NCBI GenBank assembly: GCA_964580815.1
Contig: CAZOLY010000035.1
Coordinates: forward strand, 1-23,086
From: G020354785 sp964580815
GTDB taxonomy: Bacteria; Bacteroidota; Bacteroidia; Bacteroidales; UBA10428
Length of the DNA: 23,086 nt
Direction: 5' to 3'
A program made the position numbers and the translations under genes. A model generated the notes under the pieces. The model was not told the origin of the DNA, did not search any database, and worked only from the letters and a program-made list of their open reading frames with translations. Shown here piece after piece: positions 1-7,456 of this stretch (position 1 is the first letter of the stretch; each line of letters starts with the position of its first letter).

Positions 1-101
1 ACCAGTACAAAAAGATTAATTACTCTGAATTTAAATCAGAGAAATTTCTGAATTATGAAAAAGAACTATTGAAAATTATTGACGAACGAAAGGTATCGTA
101 A
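1..101 (+). CDS. atpA: V-type ATP synthase subunit A, C-terminal end (partial)
   Basis: The frame starting at base 3 is open from the window edge to a TAA at 99-101 and gives 32 residues, beginning QYKKINYSEF and ending DERKVS. This charged, helical tail with a tyrosine/glutamate-rich stretch fits the C-terminus of the catalytic A subunit of V/A-type ATPases. The nucleotide-binding part lies outside the window. The stop shares its last base with the ATG of subunit B, so the two are probably translationally coupled. The identity rests mainly on position directly before subunit B, the usual A-B order in these operons. Confidence 0.8.
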   Translation, partial: QYKKINYSEFKSEKFLNYEKELLKIIDERKVS

Positions 102-1423
102 TGGAGACCAGAGCTTTTCAGAAAATATATACTAAAATCAATCAGATCACCAAAGCAACATGTTCATTACAGGCCCATGGAATAGGGTATGAAGAGTTGG
201 CCATTGTTAACGGAAAACTGGCCCAGGTTGTTAAGATCGTTGAAGATACTGTTACTTTGCAGGTATATGCAGGCACTGAAGGAATACCTACAAATGCAGA
301 AGTAACATTCCTCGGTAAGCCTGCTACATTAAAGGTTAGCGATGACCTTGCAGGAAGGTTTTTTAATGCTTATGGCATGCCTATTGACGGAGGTCCTGAT
401 ATAGAAGGTGAAGAACGGGAAATAGGGGGACCTTCAGTGAACCCGGTAAGAAGAGAGCAGCCTTCAGAATTGATAGCAACAGGTATAGCAGGTATAGACC
501 TGAATAACACCCTTGTATCCGGACAAAAAATACCGTTTTTTGCAGATCCTGACCAGCCATATAACCAGGTTATGGCTATGGTAGCATTAAGGGCAAAGGC
601 AGACAAAATAATCCTGGGAGGAATGGGACTTACCAATGATGATTACCTTTTTTATAAGAATGTCTTTGATAACGCAGGAGTCCTTGATCATATAATAAGC
701 TTTGTAAATACCACCGAAAATCCACCTGTGGAGAGGTTACTGGTCCCGGAAATGGCACTTACTGCCGCAGAGTATTTTGCCGTTGACAAAAACCAGAGCG
801 TCGTTGTACTTCTTACTGATATGACACTGTATGCCGACGCATTAAGTATAGTATCAAACCGCATGGACCAGATACCATCCAAAGACAGTATGCCCGGCTC
901 ACTCTATAGTGACCTGGCAAAAATTTATGAAAAAGCGGTTCAGTTTCCTGACGGAGGGTCAATTACCATTATTGCCGTCACAACATTGTCCGGAGGAGAC
1001 ATAACCCATGCTATTCCCGATAATACAGGGTACATCACCGAGGGGCAGCTGTTTCTGAGAAGAGACTCTGATATTGGAAAAGTTATTGTCGATCCCTTTA
1101 GAAGTTTATCGCGGTTGAAACAACTTGTAATAGGTAAAAAAACGAGAGAAGATCATCCCCAGGTTATGAATGCTGCAATAAGATTATATGCAGATGCGGC
1201 TAATGCAAAAACCAAGCTTGAAAATGGATTTGACCTGACTGACTATGATGAGCGAAGCCTTAAGTTTGCAAAAGCCTATTCAGAAAAACTTTTAGCTATT
1301 GACGTTAACATTGACATTGATGAAATGCTAAACACAGGATGGTCTCTGTTTAAAGAATATTTCAAGCCTGAAGAAGTGGGTGCAAAAAAGGAACTGGTAG
1401 ACAAATACTGGCCAAAAGAATAA
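101..1423 (+). CDS. atpB: V-type ATP synthase subunit B (non-catalytic)
   Basis: At 440 aa this is the non-catalytic nucleotide-site subunit that alternates with A in the A3B3 head of the cytoplasmic V1 sector. The N-terminal beta-barrel region (about residues 10-75) carries the family pattern around GIGYEELAIV. The segment LVSGQKIPFF (about 139-148) lies where catalytic subunits have a Walker A loop; no GxxxxGKT is present, as expected for B. SGGDITHAIPDNTGYITEGQ (about 299-318) is the conserved C-terminal-core motif. The ATG overlaps the stop of subunit A by one base, and subunit D follows after 2 nt. The length is slightly short compared with archaeal B subunits, and the post-GQK loop (ADPDQPYNQ) diverges from the common SGSGLPHN, which I recall as usual in Bacteroidetes. 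Confidence 0.95.
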   Translation: METRAFQKIYTKINQITKATCSLQAHGIGYEELAIVNGKLAQVVKIVEDTVTLQVYAGTEGIPTNAEVTFLGKPATLKVSDDLAGRFFNAYGMPIDGGPDIEGEEREIGGPSVNPVRREQPSELIATGIAGIDLNNTLVSGQKIPFFADPDQPYNQVMAMVALRAKADKIILGGMGLTNDDYLFYKNVFDNAGVLDHIISFVNTTENPPVERLLVPEMALTAAEYFAVDKNQSVVVLLTDMTLYADALSIVSNRMDQIPSKDSMPGSLYSDLAKIYEKAVQFPDGGSITIIAVTTLSGGDITHAIPDNTGYITEGQLFLRRDSDIGKVIVDPFRSLSRLKQLVIGKKTREDHPQVMNAAIRLYADAANAKTKLENGFDLTDYDERSLKFAKAYSEKLLAIDVNIDIDEMLNTGWSLFKEYFKPEEVGAKKELVDKYWPKE

Positions 1424-1425
1424 GT

Positions 1426-2028
1426 ATGGCAATAAAATTCCAATATAATAAAACATCATTACAGCAACTTTATAAGCAGCTTAACATGAGAGTTAGGGCC
1501 CTGCCAACTATCAAAAACAAAGAGTCGGCACTCAGGGTTGAGGTAAAAAGAGCCAAGGATAAAATGACCAGCCTGGAACAAAAACTTAAAGAAAAGATCA
1601 GACAATATGATTATATGAACAAATTATGGGTGGAATTTGATGCAAGCCTCGTAGGAATAGATAATGTGAGATTATCGGTTAAAAATATTGCAGGGGTCAA
1701 GACACCTGTCCTTGATGGAATTGACTTCTACACTAAAAAATTCAGCATCTTTAATAAGCCCAAATGGTATCTTGACGGTGTGGCATTAATAAAGGAAATT
1801 GCTTCAATAGCTATCGAGAAAGAAGTATTTAACAGAAAAATGCAGCTTGTTGACCGTGCCAGAAAAAAAACAACGCAAAAGGTTAACCTGTATGAAAAAG
1901 TGCAGATTCCCGGATTTGAAGAGGCAATATTAAAAATAAAAAGATTCATGGAGGATGAGGAATGTCTCTCTAAATCTGCCCAGAAGATCGTTAAAAACAG
2001 GCAGCAGCAAATAGAACTTATGCAATGA
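1426..2028 (+). CDS. atpD: V-type ATP synthase subunit D (central stalk)
   Basis: This 200-aa protein is the coiled-coil rotor shaft that turns inside the A3B3 head and transmits torque to the membrane ring. The two ends (about residues 25-65 and 130-195) are long, charged and helical, as in the antiparallel coiled coil of the family. The sequence RKKTTQKVNLYEKVQIPG (about 146-163) matches the conserved V-ATPase D segment, usually written RRxxRRVNALExVxIP. It follows subunit B after 2 nt and overlaps subunit I by 4 nt (ATGA), so translation is probably coupled. No C or F subunit gene sits beside it, although D normally works with F. Confidence 0.93.
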   Translation: MAIKFQYNKTSLQQLYKQLNMRVRALPTIKNKESALRVEVKRAKDKMTSLEQKLKEKIRQYDYMNKLWVEFDASLVGIDNVRLSVKNIAGVKTPVLDGIDFYTKKFSIFNKPKWYLDGVALIKEIASIAIEKEVFNRKMQLVDRARKKTTQKVNLYEKVQIPGFEEAILKIKRFMEDEECLSKSAQKIVKNRQQQIELMQ

Positions 2029-3836
2029 TCATACCTATGAAGAAATATTCATTCCTTGTTTATCATAAGGAATATTCTGAATTTCTGAACGAGCTTCAAA
2101 AAACAGGAGTATTGCATGTTATTGAAAAACAATCCGGTGAACTGGCAGATGAAAAACTCAGGGACCAGTATGACCTTATTAATCAATATAATTCAGTTAT
2201 AAAATTTCTGCAGAAAAGGGGGATAGAGAATAAATCAGGCTCAATATCAGCATCTGACGGACTGAAAATTTTGAAAGAAATTCAAAATATCCAATCTGAG
2301 GTTGAAATTAATACTCAGCAACTATCTGCATTAAAAAAAGAAATTGCCCAGATTCAACCATGGGGAGATTTCTCATCTGAAGACATTAATAAATTAAAAG
2401 AACACGACTTTAATATCAGGTTTTTCATATGTACAGCTAAAAAATTCGATAATGAGTGGAAAGCAAAATACAGCATAGAAGAAATAAATCAATACGGGGG
2501 GAAAATATATTTTGTTATTGTCCAGGAGGGCGAAGAAAATATCGATATTGATGCTGAAGAGATAAAACTACCTGAAACATCACTTTCCAGGTTATTAAAA
2601 AAGCAGAAGGAGATAGAAGAAATTCTGACAAAGTCAGAGGAGATATTCGGTATGTATGCTGAAAAGTACATACCCCTGCTTATTTCCGACAGGGATAAGC
2701 TGCAGGAACATTTTGATTTTGAAAACGTTGTGTTTAACACCGAAAAGCAGGTGGATGAAAAGCTGATGTTACTTGAGGGATGGGTGCCTGAGGATAAGGT
2801 AGAAGAAATAAACTTATTTCTTAACAAATCAGGCATATTTTTCATTACCTCAAAACCTGGTATCGACGATAAAATTCCGATTAAGTTAAGGAACAGCAGA
2901 TTTGCCAAGTTATTCGAACCTATTGCAAAGCTTTATTCCATGCCGGACTATAAAGAGCTTGATCTGACACCTTTCTTTGCTCCTTTCTTCATGATGTTTT
3001 TTGGATTCTGCCTTGGTGATGCAGGATACGGATTATTGTTCATTGTTGCTGCCAGTATAATCAAGCTGCGGGCAAAGAGTACTTTAAAACCCCTGCTTAC
3101 CCTGGTACAAATCCTGGGAGGTTCGACAATTGTTTTCGGGCTGCTCTCAGGAACCATCTTTGGAATCGACTTAATAAAGGCCGATATAGCATTCCTGACA
3201 AACCTGAAAAAAATATTCCTTGATCCCAGGGAGATGTTCTATTTTGCAATTATCCTCGGAGGAATACAGATAATTTTCGGAATGTTTGTAAAAATACTGA
3301 ATATAACAAAACAGCTGGGATTCAGATATGCACTGTCAACACTTGGCTGGGTTATTTTACTTATAAGCAGTGTAGTGTTTATTGCACTGAATAAAATATC
3401 TGAAGCCGGATCGGATATTTTGAAATACAGTTACTTAATGGTATTATGTGCCAGTTTAATAATGATAATATTTCTTAATAATCCCGGAAAAGGAGTGTTG
3501 GGAAACATTGGTAAAGGTATGGGAGATGTATATTTTACGGCCACCGGTGTATTTGGAGATCTCCTGTCATATATCAGACTTTTCGCCCTGGGTATTTCAA
3601 GTTCAATTCTGGGATATGTATTTAATTATTTAGCTGTAGAAATGAGTGGCGATACTATAATACTCAGCCAGATTATATTTCTGTTAATACTTGTCGTTGG
3701 TCATTCGATAAATATCTTTATGTCAGTTCTGGGTGCATTCGTGCACCCGCTCCGTTTAACTTTTGTTGAATTTTACAAGAATGCCGGTTTTGCCGGAGGC
3801 GGTAAAGAATATAAACCCTTTAAGAAAAACCAGTAA
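2025..3836 (+). CDS. atpI: V-type ATP synthase subunit I (a-type stator)
   Basis: At 603 aa this is the membrane stator subunit that forms the ion half-channels next to the K ring. The N-terminal half (about 1-310) is hydrophilic and coiled-coil-rich, the cytoplasmic arm that binds the peripheral stalks. The C-terminal half (about 312-590) holds seven or so membrane segments. It contains FMMFFGFCLGDAGYGL (about 321-336) and SYIRLFALGIS, whose Arg518 corresponds to the essential arginine of V-ATPase a subunits. A late HPLRLTFVEFY motif follows. The reported ATG overlaps the D stop (ATGA). A second in-frame ATG at 2037 gives the more typical MKKYSFLVYH start, so the real protein may be 4 residues shorter. 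Subunit K follows after 33 nt. Confidence 0.94.
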   Translation: MIIPMKKYSFLVYHKEYSEFLNELQKTGVLHVIEKQSGELADEKLRDQYDLINQYNSVIKFLQKRGIENKSGSISASDGLKILKEIQNIQSEVEINTQQLSALKKEIAQIQPWGDFSSEDINKLKEHDFNIRFFICTAKKFDNEWKAKYSIEEINQYGGKIYFVIVQEGEENIDIDAEEIKLPETSLSRLLKKQKEIEEILTKSEEIFGMYAEKYIPLLISDRDKLQEHFDFENVVFNTEKQVDEKLMLLEGWVPEDKVEEINLFLNKSGIFFITSKPGIDDKIPIKLRNSRFAKLFEPIAKLYSMPDYKELDLTPFFAPFFMMFFGFCLGDAGYGLLFIVAASIIKLRAKSTLKPLLTLVQILGGSTIVFGLLSGTIFGIDLIKADIAFLTNLKKIFLDPREMFYFAIILGGIQIIFGMFVKILNITKQLGFRYALSTLGWVILLISSVVFIALNKISEAGSDILKYSYLMVLCASLIMIIFLNNPGKGVLGNIGKGMGDVYFTATGVFGDLLSYIRLFALGISSSILGYVFNYLAVEMSGDTIILSQIIFLLILVVGHSINIFMSVLGAFVHPLRLTFVEFYKNAGFAGGGKEYKPFKKNQ

Positions 3837-3869
3837 ATATTTAATAAATAAACCTAAAATATTAAAATT

Positions 3870-4337
3870 ATGACAACAGCGATTATCTTGGCTTATATTG
3901 GAGTGGGACTAATGATTGGATTAGCAGGTACAGGAAGTGCAATTGGTGTAACCATAGCCGGAAATGCAACAATTGGTGCATTGAAGAAAAACGAGGAAGC
4001 ATTTGGAAGTTATATGTTGCTGAGTGCTCTGCCCGGGACCCAGGGCCTTTATGGATTTGCCGGTTATTTTGTACTTGCCAATATTTATGGAGTAATCACT
4101 CCTGATATAACATTATTTAATGGTGTGGCAGTATTCGGGGCAGGATTTGCCCTGGGTCTTGTTGGTTTGCTTTCTGCTATCCGTCAGGGACAAGTATGTG
4201 CCAACGGTATTGCAGCCATTGGTGCGGGATACAATGTTTTCGGAAGAACCATGATATTAGCGGTGTTCCCTGAATTATATGCCATTATTGCTTTTGCGGC
4301 AACGTTCTTAATCGGGGGTTCTCTTAACGTGGGTTAG
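3870..4337 (+). CDS. atpK: V-type ATP synthase subunit K (two-hairpin proteolipid rotor)
   Basis: This 155-aa, very hydrophobic, glycine-rich protein has four membrane helices (two fused hairpins) and forms the rotor ring. The second hairpin has the ion-binding carboxylate Glu135 (FPELYAI). The first hairpin has no carboxylate at the equivalent site but has LPGTQGLYGF (54-63). Compared from memory with Enterococcus hirae NtpK, the Na+ ligands Leu61, Thr64, Gln65, Gln110 and Glu139 correspond to Leu54, Thr57, Gln58, Gln106 and Glu135 here; Tyr68 corresponds to Tyr61. The complete set suggests Na+ coupling with one ion per four helices, which favours pumping over synthesis. It is the last recognisable ATPase gene in the operon. 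The short leader before its ATG is A/T-only around the start, with no Shine-Dalgarno sequence. Confidence 0.94.
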   Translation: MTTAIILAYIGVGLMIGLAGTGSAIGVTIAGNATIGALKKNEEAFGSYMLLSALPGTQGLYGFAGYFVLANIYGVITPDITLFNGVAVFGAGFALGLVGLLSAIRQGQVCANGIAAIGAGYNVFGRTMILAVFPELYAIIAFAATFLIGGSLNVG

Positions 4338-4350
4338 TATTTCCGGACTT

Positions 4351-4860
4351 ATGCTGGACTATATCTTACTTATATTTTCAATTTTATTTATCATTTTGGG
4401 TATAGCTGGCTGCATTCTGCCTGTTATTCCGGGTCCCCCCGTTGCCTATGCGGGACTTCTTATTGTGCATTTCACAAAATTTGCTGATTTTAATGTCAAC
4501 ACTCTTTTTATTTTAGGAGCCCTGGCAATAATTGTCCAGTTATTCGATTACATTGTCCCTGCATGGGGAGCTAAAAAATTCGGAGGATCGAGGGCAGGTG
4601 TATGGGGAAGTATAATAGGTTTAATCATAGGAATATTTTTTCTCCCTTTAGGGCCCTTTGGCATTATAGGAATTCTGGGAGGCCCCTTCTGCGGAGCGCT
4701 TGTCGGTGAATTAATTGCGGGAAAAGATACAGACAGGGCATTTAAGGCGGCATTCGGGACATTTATAGGATTTATCGCCGGAACATTAATGAAGCTCACC
4801 GTTTCGGTTATTATTACTGTTTTTTTCATTATGGAAATCTGGCACACTGTTATGTCGTGA
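4351..4860 (+). CDS. DUF456 family membrane protein
   Basis: This 169-aa integral membrane protein has about four to five helices: roughly residues 2-25, 28-45, 50-68, 82-118 (possibly two) and 135-165. It is rich in glycine and proline, with PVIPGPPVAYAGLL near the N-terminus and repeated small-residue spacings (GGSRAGVWGS, LGGPFCGALVGE). This pattern matches the DUF456 family, which has no established function that I know of. It starts only 13 nt after atpK on the same strand, with no visible terminator between them, so it is probably on the ATPase transcript. A role in assembling or stabilising the proteolipid ring is an inference from position alone. No signal peptide other than the first membrane helix is seen. 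Confidence 0.85.
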   Translation: MLDYILLIFSILFIILGIAGCILPVIPGPPVAYAGLLIVHFTKFADFNVNTLFILGALAIIVQLFDYIVPAWGAKKFGGSRAGVWGSIIGLIIGIFFLPLGPFGIIGILGGPFCGALVGELIAGKDTDRAFKAAFGTFIGFIAGTLMKLTVSVIITVFFIMEIWHTVMS

Positions 4861-4915
4861 ATGACTATTGATATCTCTATTGCTCTCGGTATAATATTAT
4901 AATTGGCGGCATTTT

Positions 4916-5605
4916 ATGAAACCGGTTGTCATTTCCCTTATAATTATATTGTCTGTTTCCGGAAATTTATTTCCACAGGCATCACAAAATAAAAATTATT
5001 ACTCTGATTTAAGTCTTAAGAATTTCAGAAAGGAACCATTATTTCAAGAAAAGATAAACTTTGAAAATATTGATTATCCGAGGCTGCACGCCGCAATATT
5101 CTTTGTCACAAATGAAGAAAGAGCCAAAAGAAATCTGTCGTTTCTTGAGTATGCGCCGGAACTGGAAAAAGTTGCCATTATGCATTCAAGAGATATGAAC
5201 AGGGATTCTTTTTTCAGCCATTTTAATCCTGTTGATAAAAAGAAAGAAACTCCCAATGACAGGGCTGCCCTGGCAGGAATACTAAATCCGTACCTTGCTG
5301 AGAATATTGCCACCTGCCACGGGTTAACTTATGAATCGGGAACTAACGTATTTATAAGGGGTGACGGACAGTTCAGCTACAAGATGGAAGGTGAGTTAAT
5401 ACCTCCCCACACTTATCTGTCCCTCGCCGAATCGGTAGTAGAAAACTGGATGAATTCAAAAGGACACAGGAAAAATATCTTGCTTGATACTGCCCTGCAA
5501 CTGGGATGTGGTTCAGATTTTTATCGTGACACGCATTTTAACAATATGCCTTCGTTCATGGTAACACAGAATTTCCAGCTATATGTGAAAATTAAATCAA
5601 AATAA
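4916..5605 (+). CDS. Secreted CAP-domain (SCP/PR-1-like) protein
   Basis: This 229-aa protein begins with a signal peptide (hydrophobic residues 3-18; cleavage likely near residues 20-23, with no lipobox cysteine). The mature part is one CAP domain (about 55-225). All four residues of the CAP cavity tetrad can be picked out: His102 (FFSHFNP), Glu129 (LAENIA), Glu172 (LAESVVENW) and His184 (KGHRKNIL). The closing strand is MVTQNFQLYV. Bacterial CAP proteins are exported and their molecular role is mostly unknown, so no substrate is proposed. It is separated from the DUF456 gene by 55 nt and may be read through from the ATPase operon, or have its own weak promoter that I could not identify. It is convergent with the RRM gene. 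Confidence 0.9.
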   Translation: MKPVVISLIIILSVSGNLFPQASQNKNYYSDLSLKNFRKEPLFQEKINFENIDYPRLHAAIFFVTNEERAKRNLSFLEYAPELEKVAIMHSRDMNRDSFFSHFNPVDKKKETPNDRAALAGILNPYLAENIATCHGLTYESGTNVFIRGDGQFSYKMEGELIPPHTYLSLAESVVENWMNSKGHRKNILLDTALQLGCGSDFYRDTHFNNMPSFMVTQNFQLYVKIKSK

Positions 5606-5676
5606 TACCTCGTTATAATTTATAACTGAAAAATACTCCCGATAAGCGGAATAATAACCTTCCAATTCAATAATCT

Positions 5677-5940
5677 TCAGACCTTTTCTTTGATTTTCTT
5701 TGTGGAATGAGCTTTTAAAACCCTGAGGTTTCTGCCGGCAACTTCTTTGCCATCAAGGGTCTTAATCGCCTCCATAGCCTCCTTTTTGTCAGGCATTTCA
5801 ATAAATGCAAATCCCTTTGATCTTCCTGTTCTTTTGTCTCTTATTATCTTTACAGTTTCAACTGCACCTAAAACCTCGAATATTTTTTGAATTTCAGCTT
5901 CTCCCAGTGAGTAGTTAATGTTACCAACATAAATAGTCAT
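5677..5940 (-). CDS. RNA recognition motif (RRM) protein
   Basis: This 87-aa protein is essentially one RRM domain. The RNP2 motif is IYVGNI at residues 3-8 and the RNP1 motif is RSKGFAFIEM at about 40-49, with the two aromatic positions expected to stack on RNA bases. A short basic tail (HSTKKIKEKV) follows. Such small single-RRM proteins are common in Bacteroidetes and Cyanobacteria and act as RNA-binding regulators; the targets here are unknown. It lies downstream of ornithine carbamoyltransferase on the same strand, but a 151-nt AT-rich gap between them makes an independent promoter likely. That gap has poly-A/T tracts, including a 16-bp A7TAT7 block at 6019-6034, that may be intrinsically bent DNA. 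Confidence 0.93.
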   Translation of the reverse strand: MTIYVGNINYSLGEAEIQKIFEVLGAVETVKIIRDKRTGRSKGFAFIEMPDKKEAMEAIKTLDGKEVAGRNLRVLKAHSTKKIKEKV

Positions 5941-6091
5941 AATGCGAATTGTTGAGATTAGTAAAATAATACATACAAGTTAACAAATATTTTTTTTAAA
6001 AAGCAATTTTAAAACGACAAAAAAATATTTTTTTAACTGACTGTATTCAGCTTAATAGAATCTGTTTTAACCAATTATGCTGTTAATAATC

Positions 6092-7096
6092 CTATATTTC
6101 ACTTAATGTTGCTACCATAACAGCCTTAATGGTATGAATGCGGTTCTCGGCCTCATCAAATACTACAGACTTATCAGACTCAAATACTTCCTCTGTGACC
6201 TCCATTGAATCCAATCCGTATTTCCGGTACATCTCTTCTCCCACTTTTGTTTCCCTGTTATGGAAGGCAGGGAGACAATGCAGAAATTTTACTTTCGGAT
6301 TTCCTGTCATTTTTATAACATCCCTATTAACCTGAAAAGCCTTTAATAATTTTATTCTTTCTGCCCAGGCTGAGGATGGTTCTCCCATGGAAACCCATAC
6401 ATCCGTGTATAGAAAATCAACATCCTTTACAGCGTTTTCAATTTTATCAGTAATATATATTGCTGCTCCTGATTTATCAGCTATATCATTACATTTTTCC
6501 ACCAGTTCCTTTTTAGGATAACACTGTACAGGTGCAGCCGCCCTGAAATCCATTCCCATTATTGCAGCTCCCGCCATCAGGGAATTTCCCATGTTATTCC
6601 TTGAATCACCGAGATAACAGAATTTTATTTTGCTCAGAGGTTTATCAGTATGCTCCATCATAGTAAAAAAATCTGCCAGTACCTGTGTAGGATGAAATTC
6701 ATCCGTAAGTCCGTTCCATACCGGTACTCCTGCATATCTTGCAAGTTCTTCAACTGTATCCTGGCTGAATCCCCTGTACTCAATGCCGTCATACATTCTT
6801 CCCAGTACCCTAGCCGTATCTTTCATTGATTCCTTATGTCCTATCTGGGATCCTCCGCTATCAAGATATGTGACATTTGCTCCCTGATCAAAGGCCGCCA
6901 CTTCAAAAGCGCACCTTGTTCTTGTTGATGTTTTTTCAAAAATTAACGCAATGTTTTTGCCTTTGAGAAATTGCTTCTCTTTACCTTCATATTTTGCTTT
7001 CTTTAATTTTGCTGATAATTCCAGTAAGAATTTAATTTCATCCTGCGAAAAATCAAGGAGTTTTACAAAATTTCTTTTTTTCAAATTAATTGCCAT
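6092..7096 (-). CDS. argF: Ornithine carbamoyltransferase
   Basis: At 334 aa, this protein transfers the carbamoyl group of carbamoyl phosphate to ornithine, giving citrulline (arginine synthesis, or in reverse in the arginine deiminase pathway). The carbamoyl-phosphate loop STRTR is at 57-61, HPTQ at 135-138, the ornithine-binding DVWVSMGE at 232-239 and the catalytic HCLP at 273-276. The SMG loop marks a true OTC, rather than the N-acetyl- or N-succinylornithine enzymes reported from other Bacteroidetes. No other arginine gene or arc gene is beside it, so argF versus arcB cannot be decided; the length (about 334) and MKDTARVLGRMYDGIEYRG are seen in both classes. A candidate -7 element and an operator-like palindrome lie about 95-125 nt upstream. 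Confidence 0.95.
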   Translation of the reverse strand: MAINLKKRNFVKLLDFSQDEIKFLLELSAKLKKAKYEGKEKQFLKGKNIALIFEKTSTRTRCAFEVAAFDQGANVTYLDSGGSQIGHKESMKDTARVLGRMYDGIEYRGFSQDTVEELARYAGVPVWNGLTDEFHPTQVLADFFTMMEHTDKPLSKIKFCYLGDSRNNMGNSLMAGAAIMGMDFRAAAPVQCYPKKELVEKCNDIADKSGAAIYITDKIENAVKDVDFLYTDVWVSMGEPSSAWAERIKLLKAFQVNRDVIKMTGNPKVKFLHCLPAFHNRETKVGEEMYRKYGLDSMEVTEEVFESDKSVVFDEAENRIHTIKAVMVATLSEI

Positions 7097-7188
7097 TTGT
7101 ATAAATATTTATTTTGAATTTATAAATATAATATTTTATTGATTCGTTACATGTAATTTAATAAAGCTGGCATTTACAAACTGTTCTG

Positions 7189-7207
7189 TTATTCAAGACT
7201 TGAATAA
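7189..7207. promoter_or_regulatory. Palindrome, possible operator of the OTC gene
   Basis: TTATTCAAG-A-CTTGAATAA is a perfect inverted repeat with 9-bp arms around one base. It begins 4 nt downstream (on the minus strand) of the candidate -7 element, so it would cover the transcription start. A repressor bound here would block OTC transcription. An ArgR-type regulator is one possibility, but the sequence is not the classical ARG box (TGAAT...ATTCA orientation). The regulator is unknown. Confidence 0.45.
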
Positions 7208-7211
7208 ACAT

Positions 7212-7219
7212 CAAATATA
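7212..7219 (-). promoter_or_regulatory. Candidate -7 element for the OTC gene
   Basis: Read on the minus strand this is TATATTTG, an exact match to the Bacteroidetes -7 consensus TAnnTTTG. It would start a transcript with a leader of roughly 110 nt before the OTC ATG. I could not find a TTTG or TTG at the expected -33 spacing, so support is only moderate. Confidence 0.4.
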
Positions 7220-7456
7220 CGGAATATTTGTTAACTATTGTAATGATATTAAATAGACTTTGTGAATATTTATACATATTTTCATTTTATGATTAATTTT
7301 TAAAAAAATGTTATATTAGATTTTTCTTAATCAAGTTAATTATATGATTGGTATTATGATTTTATAATATCATCAAAACAATAAAGAAAGAACCTAACAA
7401 ACAGATTAATTAAACGTATATTTTCGAAAATTATTTAACCTCCCTAAAATAAAAAA

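Larger units (their letters stand above)
7097..7456. other. 360-nt intergenic region with divergent promoters
   Basis: This AT-rich, non-coding stretch separates the divergent OTC and GLPGLI-like lipoprotein genes. On the OTC side it holds a candidate -7 element (7212-7219, minus strand), a 19-bp palindrome (7189-7207) and a perfect 10-bp palindrome, TTACATGTAA (7147-7156), inside the predicted 5' leader. On the lipoprotein side there is a 12-bp palindrome, ATTTTCGAAAAT (7420-7431), about 26 nt before the ATG, and only poor matches to TAnnTTTG (around 7417-7426). No tRNA-like fold, long repeat or convincing small ORF was seen. The middle (about 7230-7400) shows nothing I can interpret. Confidence 0.6.

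Noticed and set aside
101..1423. Missing Walker A in V-ATPase subunit B
   Set aside because: Expected: subunit B is the non-catalytic nucleotide subunit and lacks this motif in all V-type enzymes.
6019..6034. A7TAT7 palindrome between OTC and RRM genes as a terminator
   Set aside because: The stem would be A-T only with no loop; more likely a bent or low-complexity A/T tract.
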